A stretch of DNA of 64,000 nt from Malurus cyaneus samueli (GCA_009741485.1 CM019218.1:47670591-47734590); one strand, 5' to 3'. Positions 30,358-43,469 are shown, numbered from the stretch's first letter. The notes: generated by a model from the letters alone, not told the origin. A program made the numbers and translations.

Positions 30358-31769
30358 GCAAAGGCTTCTCTGTCAGTCAGTAGTGCTTGTTTTGAGTTAG
30401 TGAAACAAGAATTGAGAAACTCCTGAGCAGAAGGGTTGGGAGATTTTGAATTCAGGGAGCTGTCATCCATGTGCGGGAAACAGGGAGACACCTGTGTTCC
30501 AGGAGGCTAAATCTGCTGCCCAGGGTATTTTCTGAGGAGTCTCAAACCATTGTTTGCCTGCAGCAGAGCAATGGAGAGCATAATTTGTTGTGCTCTGGAG
30601 CACCTCTTCTCTAAGGATGTGTGTGAAGGGGTCCCCTAAGGCAGGCACAGGCAAGTTCTCCAAGCAGTACTGTGCCAAAATGTGGGGTGGAGTTTTGGTT
30701 TTGATATGTTACCCATATGGCGAGGCTATGCTTGCCCTGAGGTTCAGCAGGATCAACCCAAAATCTTTGCAGCCCACCTGTCTCAGCACACTGGGACAAG
30801 ACAGCTGTGGGTGCACGGCTGTGCTTACCCTGTCTCAGAATGAACCACCATGGTTGACATTCTCCTGTTCAGTGCTTTGGTCGAGGATGAGTGAAAAGGA
30901 GCCCGAGGTGCCAGTGAGCTACACTTTGAGTGAGGCATGTGAAGAGGAGAGCAACCAAACTGTGCTTGTTGCTTTTGCTGATGTGCCTTGAAGGGTTTGT
31001 TTCTGGCAGAGGCTTCTCTGGGATGCAGGGGCTCATCAGGATGATTTTCAGCTCCTCCCATGTGGAAAATGTTGGCCTGAGTAATCCCACAGGCAAGTAA
31101 ATGGATTCAGTTTGGCCATTTCCAGTTGTCTCAGTGTGAGCAGAGCAGGTAGGTGGGTGGAGGAGATGGGCTGTGAGTAACACCGCTTTCCAGATGGTCC
31201 ATTTCATCCTGGTCACTCAGCGTGGATATAAATGAGATAAATGGGAATGCACTGTCTATACAGTTGTTAACATCAACAACAGCATCTGTGACAGGATGTT
31301 ATCAGCATGACAAACTTATAGAGAGTATGCAGTTACAAGGAGCAAGGCTCAGGTCTGGGCATTTTAATTGCCATTCCAAGGAGACCTGGTTGATGTTTTC
31401 CCTGTTTGAATTATGTCTGAAGTACGGCCAAATATCACCCATATTCAGGAATGGTTTGGTTTGTGTTAAAACTGGTACATGAAAAAAGCTCTTAGGGTGG
31501 TTCTGCCTATCCTGATGTGAAGGGATTGAGGGTTTGGCCTATTCACCCTTCGAAAATAAAGACTGGAAATTAAAAAGTTGATGGAAGGTATTCATTTACT
31601 TGAACTAAAGGAACTGACGGGTACAAGAAAAATTGGCTAAGTGATGCCCATGAATACCTTTGAGCTAGGAGTGGGAAGTCTCTGTCTCTCAGCAGGGTGG
31701 AACTCTAGGATTTTCACTTCTCGAGCTCTAGGAGCTCTTCACTACCAGTCTCTGGAGCTTCAGCCTGAA

Positions 31770-31850
31770 ACCACTCATCAGGTACTGTCATTTGTGAGAT
31801 GAGTGACTGAGCCTGATTGACCCAAGTCCCTTCCAGTTCTTATGTATGCA
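31770..31850 (+). repeat. Possible 3' end of an old CR1/L2-like LINE
   Basis: The stretch ending gacccaagtcccttccagttcttatg resembles the 3' terminus shared by CR1/L2-type LINEs. Only this short end is recognisable. Confidence 0.3.
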
Positions 31851-32714
31851 TCCTTGGGGCTTTTAGACATTTTTCCTGAGAGATCTTACACATAAGAGCA
31901 CGGCTGGGCACCTGGTTGGCCAAGCAGTGAGAGAAGGAGCCAGAAGATACTAGCACAGGCCAAGAAGCTGAGACTGTCTGGGAAAGGTTTGAGAGCAGGC
32001 CCATCACCCTTTGTGTGTCTGTGGATACCCTGCATCGCCCTGGGGACACTGCTTCCACTGGCATCTTCCTTGGCCTAGGGGAGGTCAGGTCCTGTGCTCT
32101 GGGGTTGGAATTGGGGTCACACTCCTGGCACGCCATGGAGCCTCAGCAGCCAGGCCTCACAACCACGGGACATTGGCCAGCAAAGTGTGATTCCAGCCAG
32201 CGGGCAGGTGTGGGCACCTGGGAGCATGGCAGGCCCTGTGCTGTCTGCAGCTGATGCAGGTGAGAAACGAGAGCCCCACAGGGGCTCGGCACAGGCCCTG
32301 GCCCTGGACACTGCTGTCCCTGCCAGGGATGTGTGGGCAGGAGCCATGCGGGGTGCTTTGGCTTTGGGTCCTGAACTCAACCCCGCGCTCAGGAAAGCTA
32401 CATCGAGCCTGGAGGGCCCTCACATGGCGCCTCTGGGGCAAACTGGGACCATGCAGCGTGCACAACCAGTGACTGAAATGGGATGTGCAGAGCGTTCTTT
32501 GGAGTGTACGGCGAACGGAGCAGGAGGTGAGCGGCAGGGCCGTGTCCCTGAGGGAAGGGTGGCCCTGAGGAGCCGGAGCCGGCTTCAGGCCTGACCCCGC
32601 CGAGGGATGCGATCCGTGTGCGCCTGCAGGATCGCGCTGGCGAGACCCGGGCACCGGCGGTGGGTGGGAGACAGCTGATGTCAGCGCAGTGGACCCGTAT
32701 CTGTGGCAACCAGG

Positions 32715-32730
32715 ATAAATAAATAAATAA
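32715..32730. repeat. (TAAA)n microsatellite
   Basis: Four tandem TAAA/AAAT units inside the CpG-rich region, about 400 bases upstream of the candidate start codon. Confidence 0.9.
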
Positions 32731-33094
32731 GGCGCGTGTGCCGGAGCAGGAGGCGCACAAGCCGCCGCGCTCCTCAGCGCAGCCCCGCTGGCGATCTCTT
32801 AAGCGGCTTAGCGCCCTTGCTCCAGTTTATTACCTGCGCGGCTCCGTGTCTGCCGGCTGGCTCAGAGCATCCAGCCGCCTCGGCAGGACCCCGGGAGCCT
32901 CCCCCTCTCTTCACCCCTCCCTTCCTCCTCCTCCTCCTCCTGCCTCCCCGGCTCTGGCAGTGGTTTGCTCCGAGCATCCAGAGCTCGATGCGAAGGCGCT
33001 GCTCCGCGGTGAATTTTGGCGGTGCGGCGCAAGGCCGAAGGCGCCTGCCCCCATCCCCGCAGGCAGGTGTGTGACTGCCCGCAGGACGCGAGCG

Positions 33095-33112
33095 ATGCTG
33101 GAAGCGCTGTAG
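33095..33112 (+). other. Upstream ORF in the candidate 5' UTR
   Basis: ATG CTG GAA GCG CTG TAG forms a complete 5-codon upstream ORF. Its stop lies 11 bases before the candidate main start at 33124 and it is in a different frame. Such short uORFs often lower or condition translation of the main frame. Confidence 0.45.
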
Positions 33113-33123
33113 CCGGGCCGGAG

Positions 33124-33179
33124 ATGGATGGTGTCAGCAGCAACAGGAACATGTCTTACAGTAGATGGAGTTACAACAG
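33124..33179 (+). CDS. Candidate first coding exon of an unidentified + strand gene
   Basis: An ATG in good context (G at -3 and at +4) opens 18 codons, MDGVSSNRNMSYSRWSYN, plus two bases, up to a donor-like CAG followed by gtaccg. The exon would end in phase 2. The frame has an in-frame TGA upstream at 33010-33012, so this ATG is the first in its frame. It lies at the edge of a CpG-rich region, as a first exon should. The intron then begins with a long T-rich stretch. I do not recognise the peptide and do not see the second exon in the next 31 kb. It may be an alternative N-terminus of a gene whose body lies to the right. Reading through the donor soon reaches low-complexity T runs. Confidence 0.45.
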
Positions 33180-33200
33180 GTACCGTCTGTCTTGTTTTGG

Positions 33201-33242
33201 TTTGTTGTTTTCTTTTTTTTTTTTCTTTTTTTTTTTTCCTTC
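33201..33242. repeat. Poly-T/pyrimidine tract
   Basis: Two T runs separated by single C bases just after the candidate splice donor. Confidence 0.85.
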
Positions 33243-36200
33243 CTGATATTGTAAAACCATTATGCTGTTTATATAAACCCTGATGGGGAACCCTCTTCAG
33301 GGAAGCAAAACCCTTTACTGATACCGCTTTTCCCATCTTGGGACACCCTGTGTTTCCAGTAACTCGAGCAGCGGTGTTTGCTGATGTTTAGCAGACATTT
33401 TTCTGGAAACCAGGGTGGGAGTTTCACCCTGGAGTGGCCAGACTGTGGCTGCTCCCAGCCCTGAATGCCAATGTTCTTCCGGCTCTCTTCTCTGAGCAAA
33501 GCTCAGACATGCAGTGTCTGCACCTCGGCAGTCACCCAGACTTCCAATAGGTGGTCTGTAGGAGCTGCTGCCCAAAGCTTTCAAATATAAACTAAAGCTT
33601 GGAAAATTGAGGTGTCAGGAAGCAAGGATGTGTCTAAAGAATAATGCTTTCAATTAAACACGGTGTGCAGCCTGGGTACCACAGAACTGAGAGAGTGGAA
33701 TTCAGTTTCTCACTGAGACAGTTGAAATATTCCCACCGTGTTTCATATCAGCATGTGTGTTTTTCCTCTAAACAGAAATTTATTGTAGCATTAGTTTCCT
33801 TTTTATGAGATTCACAGCTGACAGGTTCTTCAGGCCTGGATCAAAACTAAAAGGTGTGAACTTCATACTCTTTCTCTCTCTTTTATTTTGTTTGTTTGTT
33901 TTGGTTTGTTTGTAACATTTCTGTAAATGTTACATCTGAAATGCTAAGCATAAGTATCAGCATCTCACTGAACCACTACCACAAGCCACCATGACATTCT
34001 GAAGAAATAGCCCTTGGAAGTGGTTTTTCGTGCTTAACCAGGTATTCAGTGTTGCCCACGCTCCCTGGATGCGTGGGTACACTTTTTACATGTTCATCTA
34101 GACAGTTTCACTCATTTTTGGTTCATTCCCGCTGCCTCAGCAGTAAAAATACAGACACAGTGGTGCCAATGGAATAATGTCATCTTTAAAAATTGTGTGT
34201 TTATGCGTTTATATGTGTGTGAAACTGAGTTATACAACAAGCTGTGATTTTAGGCATGTATTGTCCCATTCAGAGGATCCTTTCCATCTGATGCCATATT
34301 CTCAAAGAGCAGCAGTGAGACCCTGAAATGTTCACTCTGTCCCATGGAGTCCAAGTTTACTGCAGTTTCAAGATTCTAACCCTGCAGCAAACAGTCAAAA
34401 AATTTCACACAAACTCCTCTTGGAGGTTTTCTCCCCATGCTATCACTTTGTGATCTAACCTTATGTATTGCCTGCAATCTATTTCTCCAGTTTTCAGTCT
34501 TCCTGACCCTGACAGAGAAGTCACTGATGGGGTTTCATCAGCCTTCACCCAGGAACATTCTGCACTTCTGCTTGGGTCTCCTACTTCATCTGGGGGCAGA
34601 AATGCAACATTTTAGTGCCCAGGCTGGTTTTTTGGTGGCCAGTTTCCAAATTTTGGGATATTTCCTAATAAACTGATGTCTATGTACTGTATATATATAA
34701 TATATATATATATATTATATATATTTTCTGTGCTGAGAGGATGAGGAATGAATTTCAGCTTTTACTCACAGTCTTCATTTGAAAACCAGTGCAAAGTTGT
34801 TCTCTCACACTGAGCCTGTCTTTCCCTCTTGTGCCCAAACCCATGACAGGAGAAGGAGCTGACTCTTTTATCCCAAACCCTGGTGGCTGATGTTTGCTTT
34901 TGGAGCATGTCCCAGCTTTGGTCACTCTCCCCAGTGGCCACAGAAGTCCCAGCTGCTCACAGGATGGCAGCTCTGTGGCAGTGTTTCAGGTAGAGATGTG
35001 CGTGAACAGCCAAACACTGTGGAGGCCAACAGCTTTTTCTTGGGATGCACACTCAGGTAATCCTCTTGTGTTGGCGTCCATGAAATGGCATTGCAGGATT
35101 AGAGGGACAGGGCCAGTGGAGCAGGTGCTGCATCCCATAAACACAGTTGCAGCCATAATTAAAGAAGAAACCACACATCATCTATGAGATTAAACTAATG
35201 AAGGCCTTTGGACTCCGTAAGATGCACAAATGGATTTTTCCCCATGGAAAGGAGGGGAGTTGCTCTGTCTCTTCTAAATGGCATGCACTCCTGCGCAGCA
35301 TGCAGGCAGTTTTTCAGTGGGGTTTATATGATATCTGTTGTGTATCTCTGCATTTGGCCCTGTGATTGTGGTCTTCTCTTAGGTCTGCTGCCCAGAATAT
35401 CCACAGGTTGTTCCTGCAGATAATTCATGCAGCAAAGAGCAAGTCTGACCTCTTGACTGCAGAACTTGAAGTGAGGGAGCCCCATCCAGCACAGCTCCCC
35501 TCAGCTGCTCTCCTAAATAAAGGAAAGCTTCCCCCCATTCCCTCCCCCAGCCTGGACCGGTGTGTGTGTGTGTGAAAAAGAAATAGGTGCAATTTGAAAA
35601 GGCTCTTAATCATCACATGTGGCATTTCCAAACATGACTTTCCCAAAAGGCTGGCCTTATCTTGTGCACACCTTTGCCTTCTTCCCATTTCAATGCTGTG
35701 GTAGCTTCCCGATCTCTCTGAACATTGCCAGCTGAATGCAGAGGTCAGGCAGCAATTTAAACAAAAACTGGGGGTATTTTGATGATCTTAGAAATACTCA
35801 GGAACTCTGGGTTCAGATGCTAACTTCTAGAATACAATAATGCTTCTCTTTCACCTTCTTCCCTTGGTGATAAGTTATTTATGGGACAGTTTATATTCAG
35901 TTTCTGTTTGGTTTCTTTTCTTTTTGAGCATCACACTACCTGCTCACCATGCCTGTGCTCTCTGGGTACACAGAAATTCTCCTCTTCCAGGGAAGAGTCA
36001 AACTTGTTCTCTTCCATGCTGTCAATGTTCAGTGCTGGCACGGGTTTTGGCTCTTGCTGCCTCCTCCCAGCCTTCTTTGGGAACCATGTGGGCCCTTGCT
36101 CTTGGAGATGCTTGAAACCTCCTGTCTGCTAATAGAGGTGGCAAGAGGAGGTTTTACACAGCGCTTCCCATCATTCCCAGGTGGAAATGAAAGCTCAGAG

Positions 36201-37914
36201 AGAAGAGTCATTAATACGATAAGAAAGTGAAAATGAGAAATAATTTTTGGCTGCCATAAGACTAAGCAGCCATTCTTATGAGGTGGAACACCTGAGTCTG
36301 TCCTAGTGCTCACAGCAGCTGGAAACCAGATATTCAAATGCTTAAACCTCAACAACAGCACCCGAATTTGATCCCTGAAGGTTAAAATAGTGCTTGTGAA
36401 GGCTCGAGGGAGCTCTGATACCATGGATATAATTGAATTCAATAAAAGCACAATTTAGGAAAGTGTGCAGAATTCAGCCTATCCATGTCCATGGGATACC
36501 AGTTTGAAATCAAATATATGGGAAAGTACTGCAGAGTAGGAATCTGCAGACCACATTTGGAAAAACTGTGCAAGGAAGCAGTGATTCTCCATGATTTTGC
36601 AAGGTTTTTCATGGGTTCGGGAACTGTTCATAGCTCTTATGGCTAGTCCACAAGGATTTCTTCAGGAGCAGTAAGAAGTTTTGCAGAAGGAATGGGTAAC
36701 CTTCACATTATACCTATGCATGAACAAAGATTTTTGTTTTACAAAAAAACAAACAAACCAGCAAAACACAACAAAATACCAGATGTGAAGTCATCCCTAC
36801 TTTCTCACATTTCTTCCTGAAACCAATATATCCATAGTTTCTCTCCCCCATCCTCCTTGTTTTTTCTCCAGACTTACTTTTTATTTCTTTCCTGAAGGTC
36901 CTTAGTGCAGCTATCCTAGCTTCACTAACCATCACACTATGAATGATGAAGGTTTTATCCACCAATATTTGAAAGAATATTTTGGGAAACTTTCTCTCAG
37001 GATGTTCCAACTGTTGTAGACAGCTTGAAACTTTTTACTATTGATCTGTATCTTTGGTCTTTTCTGGATATCAGGGTGTTTTTTAACTTCCTTTTGAAGC
37101 TGCTATTTCTGTTTTTGTCTTTTTTTAGCCTGTACTGAAAAGTTGTGACAGTGTATTTGGGTCATGGTGTTGGAAGGTTTTGATCTTAGATCTTTGTTTT
37201 TAAAGGTTTTTAGACTCCTTTGCCTTGATTTTTCTGGGACGTGCTTTCATCAATGAGTAAACAGGGGCTGTCCTCCAAACTTCATCCAAAAATACTGCGT
37301 TTGGGAAACTTAACTTTCTTTTTTCTTCTCTTCTTTGAAGTAGCATCTGTGAAATCCTGAAGCATATCATGTTTTCTGCAACATGTACAGTCTGACTACA
37401 CCACCATAACTCCTATTTGCAGCCAAGCCATCTTTCCCTCCTCTGCCTTCTTGGGTCTGCAGGTGTTTCCTCCTGGATTAGGTACCTTTAAAGCTGTAGT
37501 CATTAGAAAAAGCCTATAGGGGAGGCTTTTTCCATAAATCCTTATAAGTTTATCAGTGTTGCACATTCAGTTTGCCGGAATTAGGTTCTTTATTTTTTGT
37601 TCATAATGAAGCATCTTAATGACATAGGAGAAGCTAAAGTTTGGGAGTGATGTTTCCTTCCTTAAGTCAAGGCACTGAGAATGACCTGAGGTGTGCTCAT
37701 GTGCATCCTCCCATGCTCAGGATGAACGCTTTGCGCTGGTTGGCAGCACATTCTGGGAGTGTGCGAATTCTCCAGAGACTTGTGACAGCCTTGCAGAGAG
37801 ATGTGGGAGACGAAACTTCAGCTCCTGCTTCCCTGAAGATGAAATTTTAAAGCTTGTTAAACAAAAGTAGCCTGAGAATGTAATTTAAACCTACTTGGCT
37901 TATGTACAGCATGA
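33243..37914. other. Non-coding sequence, possibly first intron of the unidentified gene
   Basis: No supported exon or clear transposon. It includes GT-rich and (TTTG)n patches near 33885-33915, an AT dinucleotide repeat at 34689-34733, and a short (TG)n at about 35562-35574. Confidence 0.5.
34689..34733. repeat. (TA)n microsatellite
   Basis: About 45 bases of near-pure TA repeat with two phase slips. Confidence 0.9.
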
Positions 37915-38135
37915 CAATCCAAACAAATGTAAGAATTTCTTCACTGAAAGAGTTGCAAGCACTGGAACGGGCTGCCCAGGGACCTGGCTGCACTTCTTTC
38001 CTTGGTGGTACTAAAAAGCCATGTTGATGGGACACTTGGGGACATGGTTTAGTGATGGACTTGGCAGTGCTGGGTTAGTGGTTGAACTCAAACTGAAAGG
38101 TTATTTCCAGCATAAATGGTTCTGTGGTTGATGTC
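37915..38135 (+). mobile_element. CR1 LINE 3' fragment
   Basis: In + orientation it shows the CR1 order. It starts with gaatttcttcactgaaagagt, then ggaacgggctgcccaggga and a gacacttggggacatggtttagtg block, and ends ggttatttccagcataaatggttctgtg. The block containing acatggtttagtg marks a CR1 subfamily different from the copies at 26.8 and 44.9 kb. Confidence 0.85.
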
Positions 38136-39449
38136 AGTAGCAGTAAATATCACAATAAATATCTCAGTAGTGAGAGTAAATTTTTAAAGGAAAGTCAGTA
38201 GTACAGCAGTACAGCTGCTCTTTGGTTTATCCCTAGTACCATTATATATCTAGGTAACATTACTTAGGAATTTTCAGTAAGAAGGAGAGAATCACTTGAG
38301 TCTTAGCTTCAAGAAAAAATTGACACAAAATATACACATCTTTTGTCTGTACAATTATAGATCTCTTTAGAGAGAAAAGCTTTGTGCTTAAATCCTGCCT
38401 TCAGGTTGTCTCTGAACGATAAAGACAACTCAAGCATTTCTTCAGCATAGAAGGAGGAATAGAAACCAACAAAACTGAACTGACCGTGAAGAGAATGGCA
38501 TGGGAGGTACCACAAGAAATGCTGCTCTGGATCTCTTATCACCACTTCTCTCTTTCCTCTCTCTGTGGTCTTATCCCATGCTCCATGTGAATGCCTTTTG
38601 TTATTGTTTCTAAAAGACACATTCAATGCCTGGTCTGTGGTCCTGAGGCACAGAATTGTCAGGCTCTGCTGTGCCTGAATCCATGCACAATGCAGGGAAG
38701 ATTTAACACTGCAGCTCTGAGCTATCAGATTCCCTTCGTGCTCTCACTGCAGCTCTCAGCATTAGATTATAACTTAAAGAAAAATCAACCACGTCAGTCA
38801 TGATCTGCATTATCATAAAAAGAAAACCTCTTCTCTCTCCAATACATCATTTTCATAAATGTCACTGCTAATGGAAGTCTGAGGAATAATGTTCATGGCT
38901 CAACACCAAAAGAGATGGTTTTCCTCTCCAGGAATGAATTGGGACAGAAAAGTCATCCCAGCTGTTGACACAGTGGGATGTCCAGGCTGAGTTCAGCCAG
39001 CAGCCACATGTATTTGTAGAAGAGGAGGATGTTAGCCAATGCTTGGATATATCTGAAATGCTTGAATGAGGTCAAGAATAGGGGAAGATTCCAAGAGCCT
39101 GTATGAAAGCAAAGATGCTCCCAGAGGAGTACAGGTCTTTGCAGTGTAAATTGTCAACCAATCAGCTCAAAATCAATTTCAAAAGTATTTCTTAAGTAGA
39201 AATTTGTCTTTGGAAATATACTACATAGATGATCAGACAGGTAAGTCACCTTGCTTGAAAGAAATTCTATAATTTCCCTATTTTTGTAAGCTTGTTGTGT
39301 TGTGTGTTTGATTCCTTTTATCCTACTGGTGCTGTGTTGTGCTACAGTCGTGCTACTCTGACAAACTGCCAAACTGTGTCAAACATCCGATTACTTACTT
39401 ACCTGTCAGGTAAATGTGCCAGTTCAAAATCCTCCACCAATTTAGGGGC

Positions 39450-39500
39450 TCTTAGGGAGACAGGATCAATTTGTGGGTCCTTAGGGAGACAAGATCAAGC
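39450..39500. repeat. Short imperfect tandem repeat, period about 29
   Basis: Two copies of cttagggagacaggatcaa, the second with one change, start at 39451 and 39480. Confidence 0.6.
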
Positions 39501-42500
39501 CTAGAACTGTAATTCCAGAGCCAGTGCTCTTCTGTTTCAGAAACAGTCCATTTTGTTTAGAAGTTTCACTCTTTCATGCACTTCCAGCACCCTTCTCCTT
39601 CCTGCTGTGCATTTCTGCTGTCTGTGAATACAAAGGGCTGTTTGGGGCAGTTCCTTATAGTCCCTACAGGCACTGATGTCATTAATATTAATGCTAAACT
39701 ATTGATCTGCTCTTGAGTTATTGTGTGCAAGCTCACCTAGATTCATTCTTGTCTTCACAGAGTTTGCTGGCAACCCTTTAAAACATATTTCTTGAAGCAA
39801 AACTTTTCCAACATGAAAATCCTACTGGAAAATCCTGCTGAAACATCTGCTGGGACTCCTGGAGTGCCGAAGCCAATTCCTTAAAGTGGCTTTTCTGCCA
39901 CAACAACTGCTCTCACAGGTTGTTTTGCAGAGTTGTAACCTAAAATCCTACCAAAAGGCAGGGAATTTGCCTGGTTGGTGAAAGGTGCTCCCAGAGAACT
40001 TTCTGAGGAAGACTGAGTGAGGAAGAGGTCCAGAGAGACTCAGTAGGGGTTATCAGTCAGAACGTTAGTTCAGGAGAGGCTCGCTCCACACAGGCTGTTT
40101 TGCCTGTCTGCAGGATGCTATGGTTTCTAATAGTAGAGCTAAATTTTTGCTTCATTCCTTGCTTGCATTTTCTTTTTTAATGCAGTACTATTGAAGTACG
40201 GGCATGAGCTTTCCCAAACTGAATTTTCTGCTTAAAGTTAGTTTATCTCTCTGTCGTATTTCTTTACATCTTAGGTGAAACAAAGAAAGTCCTCTGCTTG
40301 TTAATGTTATTTGGCTAGTTTGAGGAAGAATAATGAAACTCGGGCCTTGTAACAGGGTCCAGTAGATTTGAACCAGTTTTCAGAATGGAGTTATCATCTG
40401 GATTGTGAAACAGTATACTCAGATCAGAAGTTTTTGATAGGAAAGTGCAGATAAATCAGAAGGAGGAAATGAAGAGGGGGGCAGCAGGGAAACTGGAGAT
40501 GTTCATTATTAAACATCATAGAGCAGGGGAGTGGATTTTTACATACATGCAAGGCAGTGTTGGTGACCAAGAATGACATGTGTGGCCAATGCATTTGGTT
40601 GGGTTTAGTTAGATGGGCCTAAGCAAATCTCAGAAGAGCTAACTTGCACAGTGCAGATTTTTGGAAGGAAAAAAATGCAACATTCTAAATAATGAATAGA
40701 TTATAGTCTTTTCTATGAGTAATAGGTAAATGCTGAGAGAGAACTGGGATTGGAGTGGTACTCCAGTGTACTAAGTGAACAGAAGCTTTGTGAGTCTTGG
40801 CAGTAGCTTTCCTTCCATGGCATTCTGTGCTTCAGCAGGTAAAAAAACCGACACTGATAGATAAGTGTCCCCTTCTCTGGGTAGCTGTGATTTTGCCTGC
40901 TGTGGTTTTCTCCCCACCTGCATTCCTCAGTGTGCACATGTACCCTGCCACATTTTCCCAGGAACTGCATCACCCACTTCCGCACCACCTCAAATTTCAC
41001 CCCTTTCACCTTCAGTGTGTGCCATATAAACTTCTTTTTCTCTCTGGCACCCTTCATCTTTCTTCTCGCCTGCCTAGAAATCCCTTGAGTGTATTCAATT
41101 AGTGAGGATTTTGAAATTCAGTTTGGGCCACTCACGCAAGAGGCAGAGGAGCCAGCCTGGGCTATGAACCCCGGCTGAGGCCAAAGCCCACTTAAGTCCC
41201 TCCTTACAAGCCTTCTGTTCTTCTGCTAATCACAGTAAGAGGATTAACTCCAGGAGTATGGCATGTTGGATACTACAGTCAAAGATGTTCATATCAGACT
41301 CTGGGCTATTTGAATTCATCCTTTTGCAAATGTAAAATGATTCCTGAAGCAATGAGTGTACTGAGATCCAAGGCAATTCACTCGTGCTTGGAATGCATGT
41401 GTATGGATAGCAAGAAAAGGAGCTTTAAACTGAAGAAAAGAATTAGCCTTAAATCAGAGCTGAGAATCAGTGTTCCAGACGTGTTGAAAAACAGAGATTT
41501 TGTTCCCACTGTCCACTTGTATTTGGTAGTTGTATTACACAGATGTTGTTTGCTTTCTCTTATGAAAAATAATGAGCAGCCACACAATATTATTCTGCTT
41601 TTGTTGATGTCTGAATTATACTTTAGGTGAAGGTGCACTCCTCCCATCAGCTCCAGGTGCAGGTGGGCTGCTCTTTGTAAAAGTGTTGAGGCTAAGCCAC
41701 AGCTAAATCTGTTTGTCATTTTTGGAGCTTTTGGGGTTTAGCTTCAGACTGACCACAGGGATTATTAAATATACCATCTCAAATATGGTATTGTTAAGTG
41801 CAAATACACTGCTTATTGCCTGTGAGGCTGGGAAGGAATGTGGTGATATTTTCCTGATATTTACTGTCTGCCCTCGGCTTCAGGTCTTGGCTGCAAATAA
41901 GGCAAAAGGCCTCGCTGCCTGCATCCTCACTCTTGTGCACCTGGGGAAATGAAGCCAGGATTTGTCCATCAGGCATCCTCCCAGACAGGCTGGGGCTGCA
42001 GACATCTCAGATGTGCCTGGGAGGGCAACTGAAGCTCAAATGTGGTGACCAGACTCTGTTTTGTTCACTTCAACGTCTTTATGATACATGATACACATAT
42101 GATTGATCCACTGGGAAATCTGCATGGACTATGAGGTTGTTTTAAAATTTAATTCAACTAAAATGTCTGCAAAAGCAGAAGCATTTGTTTTGCTTATCCC
42201 TTGCAGTGAGAGTTTCCTGTTGCCTTGGCTGTGCTGTAGATTTGTTAACAGAAAGCAATGAGAAGCTGAGCCAAGAGTGGAAAGAAGCCTTGCCCTAAAG
42301 GTGGGAGACAAGGACCTGTTCCCATCTTGGTACACAAAAATGCACTTGTTTAATACAAGCTTTCATTGTTAATTAACAAGTTTGAGTGTTCTATGGTGTT
42401 TCTCTGGCCATCCCATGAGGAGCATTCCCACTCAGCCTGGGGGAGCTGTGCTGTGGGAACAGTCCCAGACTATGGGTGCAGAGTGAGGCTGAATGCAGTT

Positions 42501-43413
42501 CCTGCTGTGCTGAGCTCTCTTGATAGAGGAGCCTATGCATTAATATTTGACTCAGCTTGATTTTTTTTTGGCATCAACGATTACCTTTTTTGCTAAAATC
42601 TCTCTTTGCTTTCACCTTGCTCCTGTTGAGCTATGCGATCATCTCTGTGCTATGAAATATGTCTAAATCCCTTTCTTGTGGTTCTTATGAACCATGCTGA
42701 GAACAACATTGCAAAGAATATTGGTTTGCATCTTACCATCTACCTTCTTGGCTGGTTACTTGGTCCGGATTTTGTCACAAAGAGAAGCTGTTGGTATTTT
42801 TATGCATTTATCCTTCCTATGTACTGAACAGCATCAAAGTGCTTGTGCCTCTGGTAGCAGTGTAATGTTCCAGAAATGGCATGAGGCTCTGAGTATATTT
42901 GAAAGTCTGGCTTCTTTACCAGCAATTTCTTTTTTCTACAGTTTTAATATCCAAGTTCACCTTTTTGATGTCATCTCAGTCACAGTGCATCGGTAGAAAA
43001 ATTCTGAATTCTGTGTACAGTAAATGAAATATGAATGTTTCAACGTCATTGCTGGAAATATAGAGAATCTTTTACAAAGTTTCTCTTCATCACTCTTGTG
43101 TAGGTAGTTGGCAAGTCAGGGTAGATGACTTGGATAAGAATAGGTACGGAGAGAGGGAGTAATAAAACAGATTATTTAGCAGAGAACAATACTAGAGTTC
43201 TTTAATGAGCCTCTTCTGAAATATCTCAAATTAAGTCTTTTAATATGGTACAGAAATTATGCAAAAAGTTTTCTGATGTCAGTTGGATACTGTCCACAAA
43301 TACTGTCAACTTCTTCCATGTATACATTACCAGAGGTCTGTAAGTTATAGCTTATGCACCATTATAAGTTAGGAAGCGTCAGGTGTTTCTGTGCATAAAT
43401 TACAGCAGGTTTA

Positions 43414-43417
<4 letters not shown>

Positions 43418-43466
<49 letters not shown>
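43418..43466. repeat. 49-base poly-T tract
   Basis: An uninterrupted T run. It could be a simple repeat or the poly-A tail of a minus-strand retrocopy lying to its right, but that flanking sequence is not recognised. Confidence 0.95.

Positions 43467-43469
<3 letters not shown>

Larger units (their letters stand above)
32480..33123 (+). promoter_or_regulatory. CpG-rich promoter-like region with 5' UTR
   Basis: This is the most CpG-dense part of the window, with repeated GCG, CCGG and CGCG words, in otherwise AT-rich surroundings. It holds an E-box cagctg near 32671, a (TAAA)n tract at 32715-32730 that could serve as a TATA-like element, and CT-rich (cctcct)n sequence near 32918-32940. It leads directly into a candidate start codon at 33124. 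CpG islands of this kind usually mark the promoters of vertebrate genes. The transcription start is not determined, and orientation is inferred from the downstream exon. Confidence 0.6.

Noticed and set aside
32094..32760. Several 100-166-codon frames on both strands in GC-rich DNA
   Set aside because: GC-rich sequence is poor in stop codons, and the frames overlap on both strands with no domain.
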